Source: Paraburkholderia sp. HP33-1
GTDB lineage: Bacteria; Pseudomonadota; Gammaproteobacteria; Burkholderiales; Burkholderiaceae
Assembly: GCF_021390595.1 (NCBI RefSeq)
Contig: NZ_JAJEJR010000003.1
Location: forward strand, 310,001-374,000
DNA length: 64,000 bases
Direction: 5' to 3'
A program made the translations under genes and the position numbers. Of this stretch, positions 45,114 to 54,806 are shown one piece after another (positions within the stretch are counted from its first letter, which is position 1; each line of letters starts with the position of its first letter). The notes under the pieces were generated by a model. The model had not been told where the DNA came from and did not search any database. It saw nothing but the letters and a program-made list of their open reading frames with translations.

Positions 45114-46451
45114 ATGTCGACGTATCGATTCAACGAAGACTTCGTCTGGGGCGTCGCCACCAGTTCCTACCAGATCGAAGGCGCAGCGCATGAGGACGGC
45201 CGCGGGCCGTCGATCTGGGACGCGTTCTGCAACGTGCCGGGCAAGGTCGTGAACGGCGAGAACGGCGATGTCGCATGCAATCACTATCACCTCCTCGAGG
45301 AAGATCTGGATCTGATGGCCGAACTCGGCGTCAAGGCTTATCGCTTCTCGATCGCCTGGCCGCGCGTGCAGCCGACTGGCAGCGGCGCGTTCAACGAGAA
45401 GGGCCTCGCGTTCTACGAGCGCCTCGTCGACGGTTTGCTCGAGCGCGGCATCCAGCCGTTTGCGACGCTCTATCACTGGGATCTGCCGCTGTCGCTGCAG
45501 CACATGCAGAACGGCTGGGAAAGCCGCGACACCGCTTATCGCTTTGCGGACTACGCCCGCAAGATCGGTAGCGTGCTCGGCGATCGCGTCGCGTCGATCG
45601 CGACGCACAACGAGCCGTGGTGCACCGCGTGGCTCGGAAACGCAACCGGCTATTTCGCGCCCGGCAATGCCGATCTGAAGAAAGCGGCCCACGTTGCGCA
45701 CCATCTGCTTCTGTCGCACGGTCTTGCATTGCAGGCACTGCGCGCCGATGGCGTGAAGGCGCCGCTCGGCATCGTGCTGAACCAGTCGCCGGCGCATGGC
45801 GCGACGGATTCGCCCGAAGACCAGGCCGCCGCGTCGCTCGAATACGCGAAGTTCGTGCGCTGGTACATGGACCCGCTTTTCAAGGGCGAATATCCGGCCG
45901 AGGCGCTGCAATGGTATGGCGAGAACGGTCCGCAAGACGTGATCCTGAGCGGCGACTTCGACGTGATCGGCACGCCGATGGACTTTCTCGGCATCAACTA
46001 CTACACGCGGATCTTTGCGAGCGCATCGGGCGACAAACGTCCGCCGGGCGTGCTCGGCTTCACGGACATGGATTGGGAGGTCTATCCGCAAGGCCTCACC
46101 GAATTGCTGACCCAGCTGAACGCCGACTACAAGCTGCCGCCGATCTACATCACCGAGAACGGCTGCGCGGCGAAGGACGTGCTCGATAAGGGCCGTGTGC
46201 ACGACGCAGAGCGCGTGCGCTTTTACGACCTGCATCTCGCCGCTTTGTCGGACGCGGTGCAACGAGGCGTCGACGTGGCCGGTTACTTCGCATGGAGCCT
46301 GATGGACAACTTCGAATGGGCGTCGGGCTACGACAAGCGCTTCGGCATGGTCTATGTCGATTACGCGAGCCAGGAGCGCACGCTGAAGGACAGCGCGCTG
46401 TGGTATCGCGACGTGATCGCACAACACGCCGGCATCGCAGCCGCGCGCTGA
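45114..46451 (+). CDS. GH1 beta-glucosidase
   Basis: This is a 445-aa cytoplasmic retaining beta-glucosidase with no signal peptide. The start of the barrel is FNEDFVWGVATSSYQIEGA; the acid/base Glu167 is in SIATHNEPWC and the nucleophile Glu348 in PPIYITENG. The aglycone-end motif SLMDNFEWASGYDKRFGMVYVDY is intact. Its length is normal for the family. It is encoded between the permeases and the ATPase, so it should hydrolyse the imported disaccharide (cellobiose-like) to glucose. The upstream ribosome site is weak. Confidence 0.95.
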   Translation: MSTYRFNEDFVWGVATSSYQIEGAAHEDGRGPSIWDAFCNVPGKVVNGENGDVACNHYHLLEEDLDLMAELGVKAYRFSIAWPRVQPTGSGAFNEKGLAFYERLVDGLLERGIQPFATLYHWDLPLSLQHMQNGWESRDTAYRFADYARKIGSVLGDRVASIATHNEPWCTAWLGNATGYFAPGNADLKKAAHVAHHLLLSHGLALQALRADGVKAPLGIVLNQSPAHGATDSPEDQAAASLEYAKFVRWYMDPLFKGEYPAEALQWYGENGPQDVILSGDFDVIGTPMDFLGINYYTRIFASASGDKRPPGVLGFTDMDWEVYPQGLTELLTQLNADYKLPPIYITENGCAAKDVLDKGRVHDAERVRFYDLHLAALSDAVQRGVDVAGYFAWSLMDNFEWASGYDKRFGMVYVDYASQERTLKDSALWYRDVIAQHAGIAAAR

Positions 46452-46562
46452 GGCGCGCGCACGGCGCCGGGCGCACCGAACCTCGCGTGGCGCGACAGTA
46501 GTGGGGCAGTGGGATAGCGTCACGCGGGGTCTGCAAGCACAAGGATTCAGGAGGAGGTTTCA

Positions 46563-47693
<1,131 letters not shown>

Positions 47694-47700
47694 CGGGCCT

Positions 47701-47979
47701 ATGCCGATGAGCGACGGGGCACCGCTGGCGGACAATGCGATGGCGAAGAAAGTAGCGAAGGACGATTGCGAGGACGCCGTGAGCGGACGGTCCGGGCACC
47801 GGCACGCCGGGATGCCCGACGAAACGGTAGCCGCCGCGGACCCTGGGCAATCGGCTATCGAACGCGAGCCACAGCGGCGCGCCAGGCCGAAGAAGCCGCG
47901 CGAATCGCTGCATGCATGGATCGTACATTTCGATGCGGAGCGTTCATCGGGGCCGCCTGGATCGAACGATGAGGAGTGA
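47701..47979 (+). CDS. Doubtful small hypothetical protein
   Basis: A 92-codon frame starts 8 bases after the ATPase stop (MPMSDGAPLADNAMAKKVAKDD). It is highly charged, with no membrane segment and no recognised domain. There is no clear ribosome site, and an opposite-strand frame of similar length overlaps it. It may be chance coding potential. Confidence 0.25.
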   Translation: MPMSDGAPLADNAMAKKVAKDDCEDAVSGRSGHRHAGMPDETVAAADPGQSAIEREPQRRARPKKPRESLHAWIVHFDAERSSGPPGSNDEE

Positions 47980-48159
47980 CGCAAGGAGGGCCAACGTTAG
48001 CCGGATCGTGTGCAATCTTTTGTATGACTGTTGATGTCTCGCTGACTGATTTCGCCTTCCCGGACTTGGTTTGCGGAGGTTTTCGGGGTGCCCGGATAGT
48101 AGTCTGGAGCTTAGGTAAACCACGCATGGCGGCGGCGATTATGCGCAATTAACATCGCC

Positions 48160-48181
48160 TAACGTTAAGGGTAACGTTTAA
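48160..48181. promoter_or_regulatory. TAACGTTA-type operator cluster upstream of the Phd/PIN genes
   Basis: TAACGTTAAGG is followed after one base by TAACGTT, nearly the same arrangement as the operator at 50243-50264 before the second ABC locus. It lies about 200 bp upstream of the antitoxin gene; no sugar gene starts here. It may place the toxin-antitoxin pair under the LacI regulator at 48985, or be a leftover of a rearrangement. Confidence 0.55.
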
Positions 48182-48386
48182 AATGTTTGCATCTTTTCGT
48201 AGGCCTACAGCACGGGCAAACATCGCGGCCGCGAGTAGGACTGGAGTTCGAAGGAGCTCCTTGCAGTAAGTTGGGAAGCAACGACAAAAGCAAGGTTGAT
48301 AACGAATGTCAGGCCACGCATCGCATGCGAGCGCATCGGCCCGATACATAAAATAACCGTTGAAATTTTGATGGGTGGAGAGCGTC

Positions 48387-48617
48387 ATGGAAAAGCGAGT
48401 ATCTAAGGCCATTTTCAAGTCCCGGGCCTGCGAGTTGTTTCGCCAGGTCGAGGCATTGGGTGAAACCGTCGTCGTCACCGACCGCGGACAACCTACCATC
48501 GAGATCCGGCCGTATCGCAGCAAGCAGGAGAACCCGCTCGAGCTGCTGCGCGCGTCGATCACGCATTTCAACCTGAAGCACGCGTTGCAGCCGGTCACTG
48601 CCGACCAGGAAGACTGA
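48387..48617 (+). CDS. Phd/YefM-type antitoxin
   Basis: This is a 76-aa antitoxin. The N-terminal Phd fold reads VSKAIFKSRACELFRQVEALGETVVVTDRGQPTIEIRPY; the C-terminal part (NPLELLRASITHFN) would wrap the toxin. The start at 48387 has GGAGAG upstream; an in-frame start 4 codons earlier is less likely. Its stop overlaps the toxin start (TGATG). Such proteins usually repress their own operon. Confidence 0.88.
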   Translation: MEKRVSKAIFKSRACELFRQVEALGETVVVTDRGQPTIEIRPYRSKQENPLELLRASITHFNLKHALQPVTADQED

Positions 48618-49006
48618 TGATCACGCTCGACACGCTTGCGCTCGTGTGCTGGCTCGGCAGGCAGAAAGCGCTGAGCCAGGCCGCGCACGATGCGATCGAT
48701 CGGGAGCTCGCCGGCGGCGAGATCCTGATCTCGGCGATCAGCGCGTTCGAAATCGCGGAATTCGTGAAGACCGGCAGCCTCGGGTTGTCGATGGATGCGC
48801 GCAGCTGGGTGTCGACGTTTCTGTCGCTCGACGGTGTGCGGATGATTCCGGTCGACACCGAGATCGCATTTCGCGCAGCCACGCTGCCGCCGTCACTAAC
48901 CTCGCATCAACGGTTGATCGTCGCGACCGCGCGCACGCATGGCGGCGCGCTCGTCACTTCGGATGCGAAGGTGCGCGCGTCGACTTACGTCGAAACCATC
49001 TGGTGA
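48617..49006 (+). CDS. PIN-domain (VapC-like) toxin
   Basis: This 129-aa protein has the PIN ribonuclease fold, translationally coupled to the antitoxin by a 1-base overlap. Metal-ligand acids D5 (MITLDTLALVCWL), E45 (SAFEIAEFVKTG) and D116 (LVTSDAKV) are present. The usual acid in the DR-LIVATA motif is Gln98 (SHQRLIVATAR). The family normally cleaves tRNA or rRNA; the Gln may weaken or alter catalysis. The last 22 bases overlap the end of the convergent LacI gene. Confidence 0.87.
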   Translation: MITLDTLALVCWLGRQKALSQAAHDAIDRELAGGEILISAISAFEIAEFVKTGSLGLSMDARSWVSTFLSLDGVRMIPVDTEIAFRAATLPPSLTSHQRLIVATARTHGGALVTSDAKVRASTYVETIW

Positions 49007-50061
49007 CGGCTGCGGCGCTGTTTCGTGCGGACTGGGCCGGTGGAATCGCGCACCACCAGTTCCGCCGGCAGCGTGATCCGCTGAGACGCGGCGTCGATAC
49101 CGGCGATCTGCGCGAGCAGCGTGTTGACCGCCGAGCGCGCCATTTGCTGGAACGGCTGACGGATCGTGGTGAGCGCCGGGTGAAATTGCTCGGACATTGG
49201 GATGTCGTCGAAGCCGATCACCGAGATGTCGTCCGGCACGCGAAGACCCGCTTCGCGGATCGCGGCGATCACGCCGAACGCGCTCTGGTCGTTGGCCGTG
49301 AAGATGGCGGTGGGCGGTTCGGCGAGGTTCAGCAGGTCGAAGGTGACGTCGAACGCCATCATCTGCGACAGGTCGCCCGCGGCCACCAGCGAGTCTTCGC
49401 GTGGCAGGCCGAGTCGAGCCAGCGTGTCGTGATAGCCGCGTTGCCGGTCGCGCACGCCTTCGATCGTTTCGTCGCCGGCCAGAAACGCGATCCGCTTGTG
49501 ACCCAGTTCCGCAAGGTGCTCGACCGCGAGACAGGCGCCGCCATAGTTGTCGACCGATACTGACGGAAAGCCCGTCAGCGTGCCGCGCTGATCGACGACG
49601 ACGACCGGAACCTTCGCGGTGGCGAGCGCTTCGAGGCAAAGCGACTCGCGCGGAAGAATGGCGAGGATACCGTCGGAAAATTGCTGGATCAGACCGAGCA
49701 GGTCGTGATGCGTATCGCGGTCTTCGTCGAACACCGTATAGACCAGCATCTCGCAGCCCGCGCCACGCGTTGCGCGGCCCGCGCCCAGAACCAGCTCGCT
49801 GGAGAATTGTGTGTCGAGTGTCGGCGTGATGATGCCGATGATGCCGTTGCGGCCGCCCGACAGCTTCTGCGCGGTGCGGTTGACGACATAACCGATGTCC
49901 GACGCGATTCTCAGTACTTCGTCGCGGGTTTCGCGCGACACGCCGGGACGGCCGTTCAGTGCGCGCGACGCGGTCATCTGGGACACCCCGGCAAGCTTGG
50001 CGACGTGCTCAAGAGTGGGGGTTTGCCTTGCCATGCGGGTCGAAGGTGTGCGAGAGGTCAT
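48985..50061 (-). CDS. LacI-family regulator of ABC locus 2
   Basis: This is a 358-aa repressor with the helix-turn-helix [21 protein letters not shown] (about 18-38), hinge [17 protein letters not shown] and a sugar-binding domain ([36 protein letters not shown]). The first ATG is at 50061; [10 protein letters not shown] at 50034 is an alternative start. A TAACGTTA site lies 21 bp upstream and a cluster of the same sites precedes the divergent binding-protein gene, so it should repress itself and locus 2. Its 3' end overlaps the PIN toxin gene by 22 bp in convergent orientation. Confidence 0.93.
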   Translation of the reverse strand: MTSRTPSTRMARQTPTLEHVAKLAGVSQMTASRALNGRPGVSRETRDEVLRIASDIGYVVNRTAQKLSGGRNGIIGIITPTLDTQFSSELVLGAGRATRGAGCEMLVYTVFDEDRDTHHDLLGLIQQFSDGILAILPRESLCLEALATAKVPVVVVDQRGTLTGFPSVSVDNYGGACLAVEHLAELGHKRIAFLAGDETIEGVRDRQRGYHDTLARLGLPREDSLVAAGDLSQMMAFDVTFDLLNLAEPPTAIFTANDQSAFGVIAAIREAGLRVPDDISVIGFDDIPMSEQFHPALTTIRQPFQQMARSAVNTLLAQIAGIDAASQRITLPAELVVRDSTGPVRTKQRRSRHQMVST

Positions 50062-50081
50062 TGTCTGGGTCGACTCGCTAA

Positions 50082-50089
50082 TAACGTTA
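50082..50089. promoter_or_regulatory. TAACGTTA operator upstream of the second LacI gene
   Basis: A single perfect 8-bp palindrome (CTAATAACGTTAGC context) lies 21 bp before the LacI ATG, at the position of its promoter. Likely autoregulatory. Confidence 0.55.
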
Positions 50090-50232
50090 GCGATACCGTT
50101 TATGTAGTGGCTATTCTAGCAGAACCCTTTATATTTCGGCTTTCGCCCAATGGGTCAATCTTATATGACTGTTGCGCGGGAGCGTCGCGAGACCAGGTAA
50201 AATCCCGCATAGCCATAGTTCAAGCGTCAGCC

Positions 50233-50267
50233 TAACATTCGGTAACGTTAAGGCTAACGTTAACGTT
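50233..50267. promoter_or_regulatory. TAACGTTA operator cluster upstream of ABC locus 2
   Basis: TAACATTC at 50233 and two perfect TAACGTTA palindromes at 50243-50250 and 50255-50262 (12 bp apart, the last running into a further AACGTT) end 40 bp before the binding-protein ATG. The tandem arrangement suggests cooperative binding of the divergent LacI regulator. Confidence 0.75.
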
Positions 50268-50306
50268 CCGGCAGTTTCCTAAAAATCCAGAAGAGGGGAC
50301 ACACAC

Positions 50307-51602
50307 ATGGCGTACCCGGCTTTGTTTAAAGCGCGGTCTATCATCGGCGCAACGGCGCTGCTATTTTCGATGTCTGCAGGTGTCGCGGCCGTCGCGGCCG
50401 AATCCGGCAGCACGATCACGGAGTGGGACCAGCAGACCAATGCGTCGTCGAGCAAGATCATTCGCGACGCGTCGGATCGATTCGAAAAGGCGGTTCCAGG
50501 CTACAAGGTCGAGAATTCGCACGTCCTGAACGAGGCATACAAGACGAAGCTGAAGGTCGCTTTCGGCGCGAACCAGCCGCCGTGTGTGTTCGAGAACTGG
50601 GGTGGCGGTGGCCTGCACGAGTACGTGAAGTCCGGCCAGATCGTCGACCTCACGCCGTACCTGAACAAGGACCCGGCGTATCGCGGCCGCTTCATGCAAT
50701 CGTCGTGGGATGTCACGACGTTCGACGGCAAGACCTACGGCGTTGCTGCTGAGAACGCAGCGGCTGCGGTGATCTTCTACAACAAGGAAGTGTTCAAGAA
50801 GTACGGCATCACGCCGCCTAAGACGTGGGATGAACTGATGCACGTCGTCGAGGTGCTGAAGTCGCACAACGTTGCAGCGTTCTCGCTCGCGAACAAGAAC
50901 AAGTGGACGGGTTCGATGTACTACATGTACCTCGTCGACCGTATCGGTGGTCCGCAAGTCGTGAAGGACGCGCTCGCAGGCAAGGGCAAGGGCTTCGAAG
51001 ATCCGGCGTTCGTCGAAGCCGGCAAGCGCATCCAGGAACTCGTGAAGGCTGGTGCGTTCGCGCCGGGCATCAACGGCCTGGATTACGACTCGGGTGCTTC
51101 GCGCCGTCTGCTGTACTCGGGCAAGGCCGCCATGGAGCTGATGGGTGCCTGGGAAGCTTCGACGATCGCGAACGAAGATCCGGCGTTCTCGAAGGATCTC
51201 GACTTCTTCCCGTTCCCGAGCGTGACGGGTGGCAAGGGCGATCCGCGCGACCTGATCGGCACGGTGGGCGATGGCTTCCTGAGCATCTCGACCGAGTGCA
51301 AGACACCGGACGCAGCGTTCAAGCTGATCCAGGCACTGACCGACGACAAGGCGATGCAGGCTCGCGCGTCGGATGACCACAAGCTCCCGCCGGTCAATAA
51401 CGTCAAGATCGACGATCCGTTCACGCAGCGTCTGCAGCAACTGCTTGCCGCGGCTCCGAGCGTGCAGCTCTGGTACGACCAGGCACTGCCGCCGGCCCTC
51501 GGTGAAATGCACAAGGACACGACGCAGGCACTGTTCGGTCTGTCGCTGACGCCTGAGGCTGCTGCGCAGCAAATGGAAGCCGCTTCGAAGAAGGGCGGTT
51601 AA
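50307..51602 (+). CDS. Sugar ABC transporter substrate-binding protein (locus 2)
   Basis: This 431-aa periplasmic binding protein has a signal peptide ending VAAVAAES. The mature domain begins [38 protein letters not shown] and contains [48 protein letters not shown] and [17 protein letters not shown]. Codons here are strikingly biased, which fits high expression. It lies upstream of permeases, ATPase, GH3 glycosidase and xylose dehydrogenase; cargo is probably a xylo-oligosaccharide such as xylobiose (inferred). Confidence 0.92.
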   Translation: MAYPALFKARSIIGATALLFSMSAGVAAVAAESGSTITEWDQQTNASSSKIIRDASDRFEKAVPGYKVENSHVLNEAYKTKLKVAFGANQPPCVFENWGGGGLHEYVKSGQIVDLTPYLNKDPAYRGRFMQSSWDVTTFDGKTYGVAAENAAAAVIFYNKEVFKKYGITPPKTWDELMHVVEVLKSHNVAAFSLANKNKWTGSMYYMYLVDRIGGPQVVKDALAGKGKGFEDPAFVEAGKRIQELVKAGAFAPGINGLDYDSGASRRLLYSGKAAMELMGAWEASTIANEDPAFSKDLDFFPFPSVTGGKGDPRDLIGTVGDGFLSISTECKTPDAAFKLIQALTDDKAMQARASDDHKLPPVNNVKIDDPFTQRLQQLLAAAPSVQLWYDQALPPALGEMHKDTTQALFGLSLTPEAAAQQMEAASKKGG

Positions 51603-51623
51603 TCTCCAGTCCTAAAGAAGAGT

Positions 51624-51651
51624 CCGGCCGGCGCCGTGAGGTTCCGGTCGG
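51624..51651 (+). promoter_or_regulatory. Intercistronic stem-loop after the locus 2 binding-protein gene
   Basis: Arms CCGGCCGG (51624-51631) and CCGGTCGG (51644-51651) pair with one G-T wobble. It sits at the same place as the hairpin of locus 1 and would favour the binding-protein message over the permeases. Confidence 0.45.
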
Positions 51652-51661
51652 CATAAAACTT

Positions 51662-52579
51662 GTGAATATCGCACTTTCCGCTACACCCGAACGCCGGCTG
51701 AGACTCTCGTCGCAAACGCTCGTCACGGTCGTGTTTCTTGCGCCGTCGCTGCTGCTGCTGGCCGTATTCCTGCTTTATCCGCTCGTCTCCAGCCTGCGGC
51801 TGTCGCTGCTCGACTGGAACGGCCTCGGCAACACTGCCCGTTATATCGGGCTCGCGAACTGGGGGCGACTCGCCCACGACATGGTGTTCTGGCAGTCGCT
51901 AAAGAACAACGTGATCCTTGCTGTCGCGTCGATCATCATCCAGCTTCCGATCGCGCTCGCGCTTGCCGTGTTGCTGGAAAAGGCGGGCCGTGGCTCGCGC
52001 GTGCTGAAGGTTCTCTATTTTCTGCCGCTGCTCATGTCGAGCGTGGCGATCGGTGTGCTGTTCAAGCAGATCTACGATCCGAATTTTGGTCCGCTCAACG
52101 TCGCGCTGCAGGCATTCGGGCTTGATGGCCTCGCGAAGGACTGGCTGGGCGACCCGCATCTTTCGCTGGGCGCGACCATCGCCGTGATCATCTGGCAGAA
52201 CGCGCCTTTCTACATGATTCTGTTCCTCGCCGGCCTCTCGTCGATGCCGGCCGAGGTTAACGAGGCTGCCCTCCTCGACGGCGCTTCCGAGTGGACCATT
52301 TTCTGGCGCATCAAGCTGCCGCACCTGCAAGGCACGGTGCGCACGGCTGTGCTCCTGTCCGTGCTCGGCTCGCTGCGTTACTTCGATCTGGTCTTCGTGA
52401 TGACCGGTGGCGGCCCCGAAGGCTCGTCGGAGTTGATGGCCACCTACATGTATCGCACGGTGTTCAGCTCGTTCCAACTCGGCTACGGCAGCACCATCGG
52501 CTCGGCGATGTTCCTTATCGTCATCACGGTGGCGGCGGTGTCGATGCGCTTCACCCGTCGTTATGCAACCGAGGTCTGA
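51662..52579 (+). CDS. Sugar ABC transporter permease, MalF-type (locus 2)
   Basis: This is a 305-aa inner-membrane permease with 6 helices ([28 protein letters not shown] first) and the EAA loop [26 protein letters not shown]. The start is GTG at 51662 with only a weak ribosome site, which fits reduced permease expression after the stem-loop. The next permease begins 3 bases after its stop. Confidence 0.92.
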   Translation: MNIALSATPERRLRLSSQTLVTVVFLAPSLLLLAVFLLYPLVSSLRLSLLDWNGLGNTARYIGLANWGRLAHDMVFWQSLKNNVILAVASIIIQLPIALALAVLLEKAGRGSRVLKVLYFLPLLMSSVAIGVLFKQIYDPNFGPLNVALQAFGLDGLAKDWLGDPHLSLGATIAVIIWQNAPFYMILFLAGLSSMPAEVNEAALLDGASEWTIFWRIKLPHLQGTVRTAVLLSVLGSLRYFDLVFVMTGGGPEGSSELMATYMYRTVFSSFQLGYGSTIGSAMFLIVITVAAVSMRFTRRYATEV

Positions 52580-52582
52580 ACC

Positions 52583-53413
52583 ATGAACAAGAAACTACGC
52601 TTCCCCCGCGTGGGCATTCCTCTGCTGGCGCTGATCTGGCTGGGCGTTACCACGATCCCATTCCTCTTCATGGTCGCGTCAAGCTTCAAAAGCCAGGAAG
52701 AGACCTTCGCGACGTCCGTGTGGGCGCCGCCGAGCCAGCTGTATTGGGGCAATTACGCGGCTGTGCTGAAGGGGCCGTTCTTCACGTATTTCCGTAACAG
52801 CGTGTTCACGGTCGGCGTGTCGGTGCTGCTGATCGTCATCATCAGTGCGATGGCGGCCTACGTGTTCGCGCGCATGCGCTTCGCGCTGAACAAGATGCTC
52901 TTCGGTCTCGTGGTCGCCGGCATGATCGTACCGCTGCATGCGACGCTCGTACCGATCTATCTACTCACGCGTAATCTCGGTCTTTACGATACGGCGTTTG
53001 CACTGCTCGGCCCTTATGTGGCGCTCAGTCTGCCGGTATCGATTTTCATCCTGACCGAGTTCATGCGCCAGATTCCGCGCGAGCTTGAAGAAGCGGCGCA
53101 GCTCGACGGCTGCAGTCCGTTCCGCATCTTCTGGCGGATTTTCTTCCCGCTTTCGGCACCAGGGCTCGCCACTGTGGCGATCTTCAACGGCATTGGTCTG
53201 TGGAACGAGTTCATCTTCGCGTACATGCTCACATCGACGGCCGAGCACCGTACGCTGCCGCTCGCGATCTGGGACTTCATGGGGCAATACGCGTCGAACA
53301 TACCGTCGATGCTGGCTGTCCTCGTGCTCACGTCGTTGCCGTTGATCGTTGCCTACGCGTTCGGTCAGGAGCGCGTGATCAAGGGGATGATGGCTGGCTC
53401 GCTCAAGGGCTGA
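52583..53413 (+). CDS. Sugar ABC transporter permease, MalG-type (locus 2)
   Basis: This is a 276-aa inner-membrane permease with 6 helices and the EAA loop [34 protein letters not shown] overlaps the end of the preceding gene and serves as its ribosome site. It pairs with the 51662 subunit. Confidence 0.93.
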   Translation: MNKKLRFPRVGIPLLALIWLGVTTIPFLFMVASSFKSQEETFATSVWAPPSQLYWGNYAAVLKGPFFTYFRNSVFTVGVSVLLIVIISAMAAYVFARMRFALNKMLFGLVVAGMIVPLHATLVPIYLLTRNLGLYDTAFALLGPYVALSLPVSIFILTEFMRQIPRELEEAAQLDGCSPFRIFWRIFFPLSAPGLATVAIFNGIGLWNEFIFAYMLTSTAEHRTLPLAIWDFMGQYASNIPSMLAVLVLTSLPLIVAYAFGQERVIKGMMAGSLKG

Positions 53414-53483
53414 TCCGCATCGCAAACCACCTCGAATCGTGCGGGCTGCAGAGGCCCGCGCACCGAACTTCGCATAAAACGAT

Positions 53484-54614
53484 ATGGCAAGCATTTCCCT
53501 CAGTAACGTACAGAAGTCCTATACGAGCGGTCACGCGGTGATCCGCGACGCCAACCTCGAAGTCGGCATGAACGAATTTTGCGTGTTCCTCGGGCCGTCG
53601 GGCTGCGGCAAGTCCACGTTGCTGCGCATGATCGCCGGTCTCGAATCGATCACCGACGGCGAACTGCGCATCGACGGTCAGCTGATGAACAACGTCGAAC
53701 CCGCGAAGCGCCAGGTCGCGATGGTGTTTCAGAACTACGCGCTCTATCCGCACATGAGCGTGTACGAGAACATGGCGTTCGGTTTGCGTCAGGCGAAAAT
53801 CGATAAGGCCATCATCGACAAGAAGGTGCGCAGCGCGGCTGCCGCACTGCAACTCGACGCCTACCTGGAACGCCGCCCCGCAGCGCTGTCCGGCGGCCAG
53901 CGCCAGCGTGTGGCGATCGGCCGGGCGATCGTGCGCGAGCCCGGCGTGTTCCTGTTCGACGAGCCGCTGTCGAACCTCGACGCCGCGCTGCGCGTGCAGA
54001 CGCGGACCGAAATCGCGCGTTTGCATCGCGAGTTCAGCCGCGCGAGCGCGGTGTACGTCACGCACGACCAGATCGAAGCGATGGCGCTCGCCGACAAGAT
54101 CGTGCTGCTGCACGCCGGCGCGGACATGGAGAAGCACGGCAGCGTCGCGCAGATCGGCGCGCCGCTCGATCTGTATCACCGGCCGAAGAGCCGCTTCGTC
54201 GCGGGGTTCATCGGTTCGCCGAAGATGAACTTTCTGCCGGCCACGGTCCGCGCGGTCGACGACAAGGGTATTCAGGTCGAACTGACGACGGGCGAGCACG
54301 TGCGCGCTGAAGTCGACGGCCGCAAGCAGCGTATCGGTTCGCAGGTCACGCTCGGCATCCGTCCGGAGCATCTCGCGCTGCCGTCGACGCAGCCGGGCGT
54401 GCAGACGATGCGCTGCGCGGTGCGTCTGGTCGAACGGATGGGCGAGCACAGCTACGTGCATCTGGACGGCGGCGTGCGCGACGGCAACGCGATGATCGCC
54501 AAGCTGCCCGGCGATGGCGGCGTGACGCACGACGAGCGCATCGAGTTGGCGTTTGCACCGCACGCGTGCCACGTGTTCGACGACAAGGATTTCGCGCTGC
54601 CGCGTCTGCACTGA
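53484..54614 (+). CDS. Sugar ABC transporter ATPase, MalK/UgpC type (locus 2)
   Basis: This is a 376-aa ATPase. Walker A is [12 protein letters not shown], the Q-loop AMVFQNYALYPHMSVYENM, the signature [16 protein letters not shown], Walker [14 protein letters not shown] and the switch His YVTHDQIEAMAL; a TOBE domain follows (GIRPEHLALP). It has the same length as the locus 1 ATPase. Only the ATPase is placed differently in the two loci: here it precedes the glycosidase gene. Confidence 0.94.
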   Translation: MASISLSNVQKSYTSGHAVIRDANLEVGMNEFCVFLGPSGCGKSTLLRMIAGLESITDGELRIDGQLMNNVEPAKRQVAMVFQNYALYPHMSVYENMAFGLRQAKIDKAIIDKKVRSAAAALQLDAYLERRPAALSGGQRQRVAIGRAIVREPGVFLFDEPLSNLDAALRVQTRTEIARLHREFSRASAVYVTHDQIEAMALADKIVLLHAGADMEKHGSVAQIGAPLDLYHRPKSRFVAGFIGSPKMNFLPATVRAVDDKGIQVELTTGEHVRAEVDGRKQRIGSQVTLGIRPEHLALPSTQPGVQTMRCAVRLVERMGEHSYVHLDGGVRDGNAMIAKLPGDGGVTHDERIELAFAPHACHVFDDKDFALPRLH

Positions 54615-54806
54615 TCCGTTTGCGATCACGGATTTCGAGTCCCGATCGCATTCGGTCAATCAGCAGGACTGCGAAATACGGGAAGGTATCTGAAAGCAAA
54701 GGGGTGGCATCTGGGCTGAAGCAACGCCCTGCCGCACGCCTGTCAGAAAAACGGATTTGTCGGCGCTTCATGCGCTTCGTACACAAGGATAAAAAAGGAG
54801 TTCTCG

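Noticed and set aside
45108..46523. 471-codon minus-strand frame opposite the GH1 gene
   Set aside because: No family features; the plus-strand frame has both catalytic glutamates.
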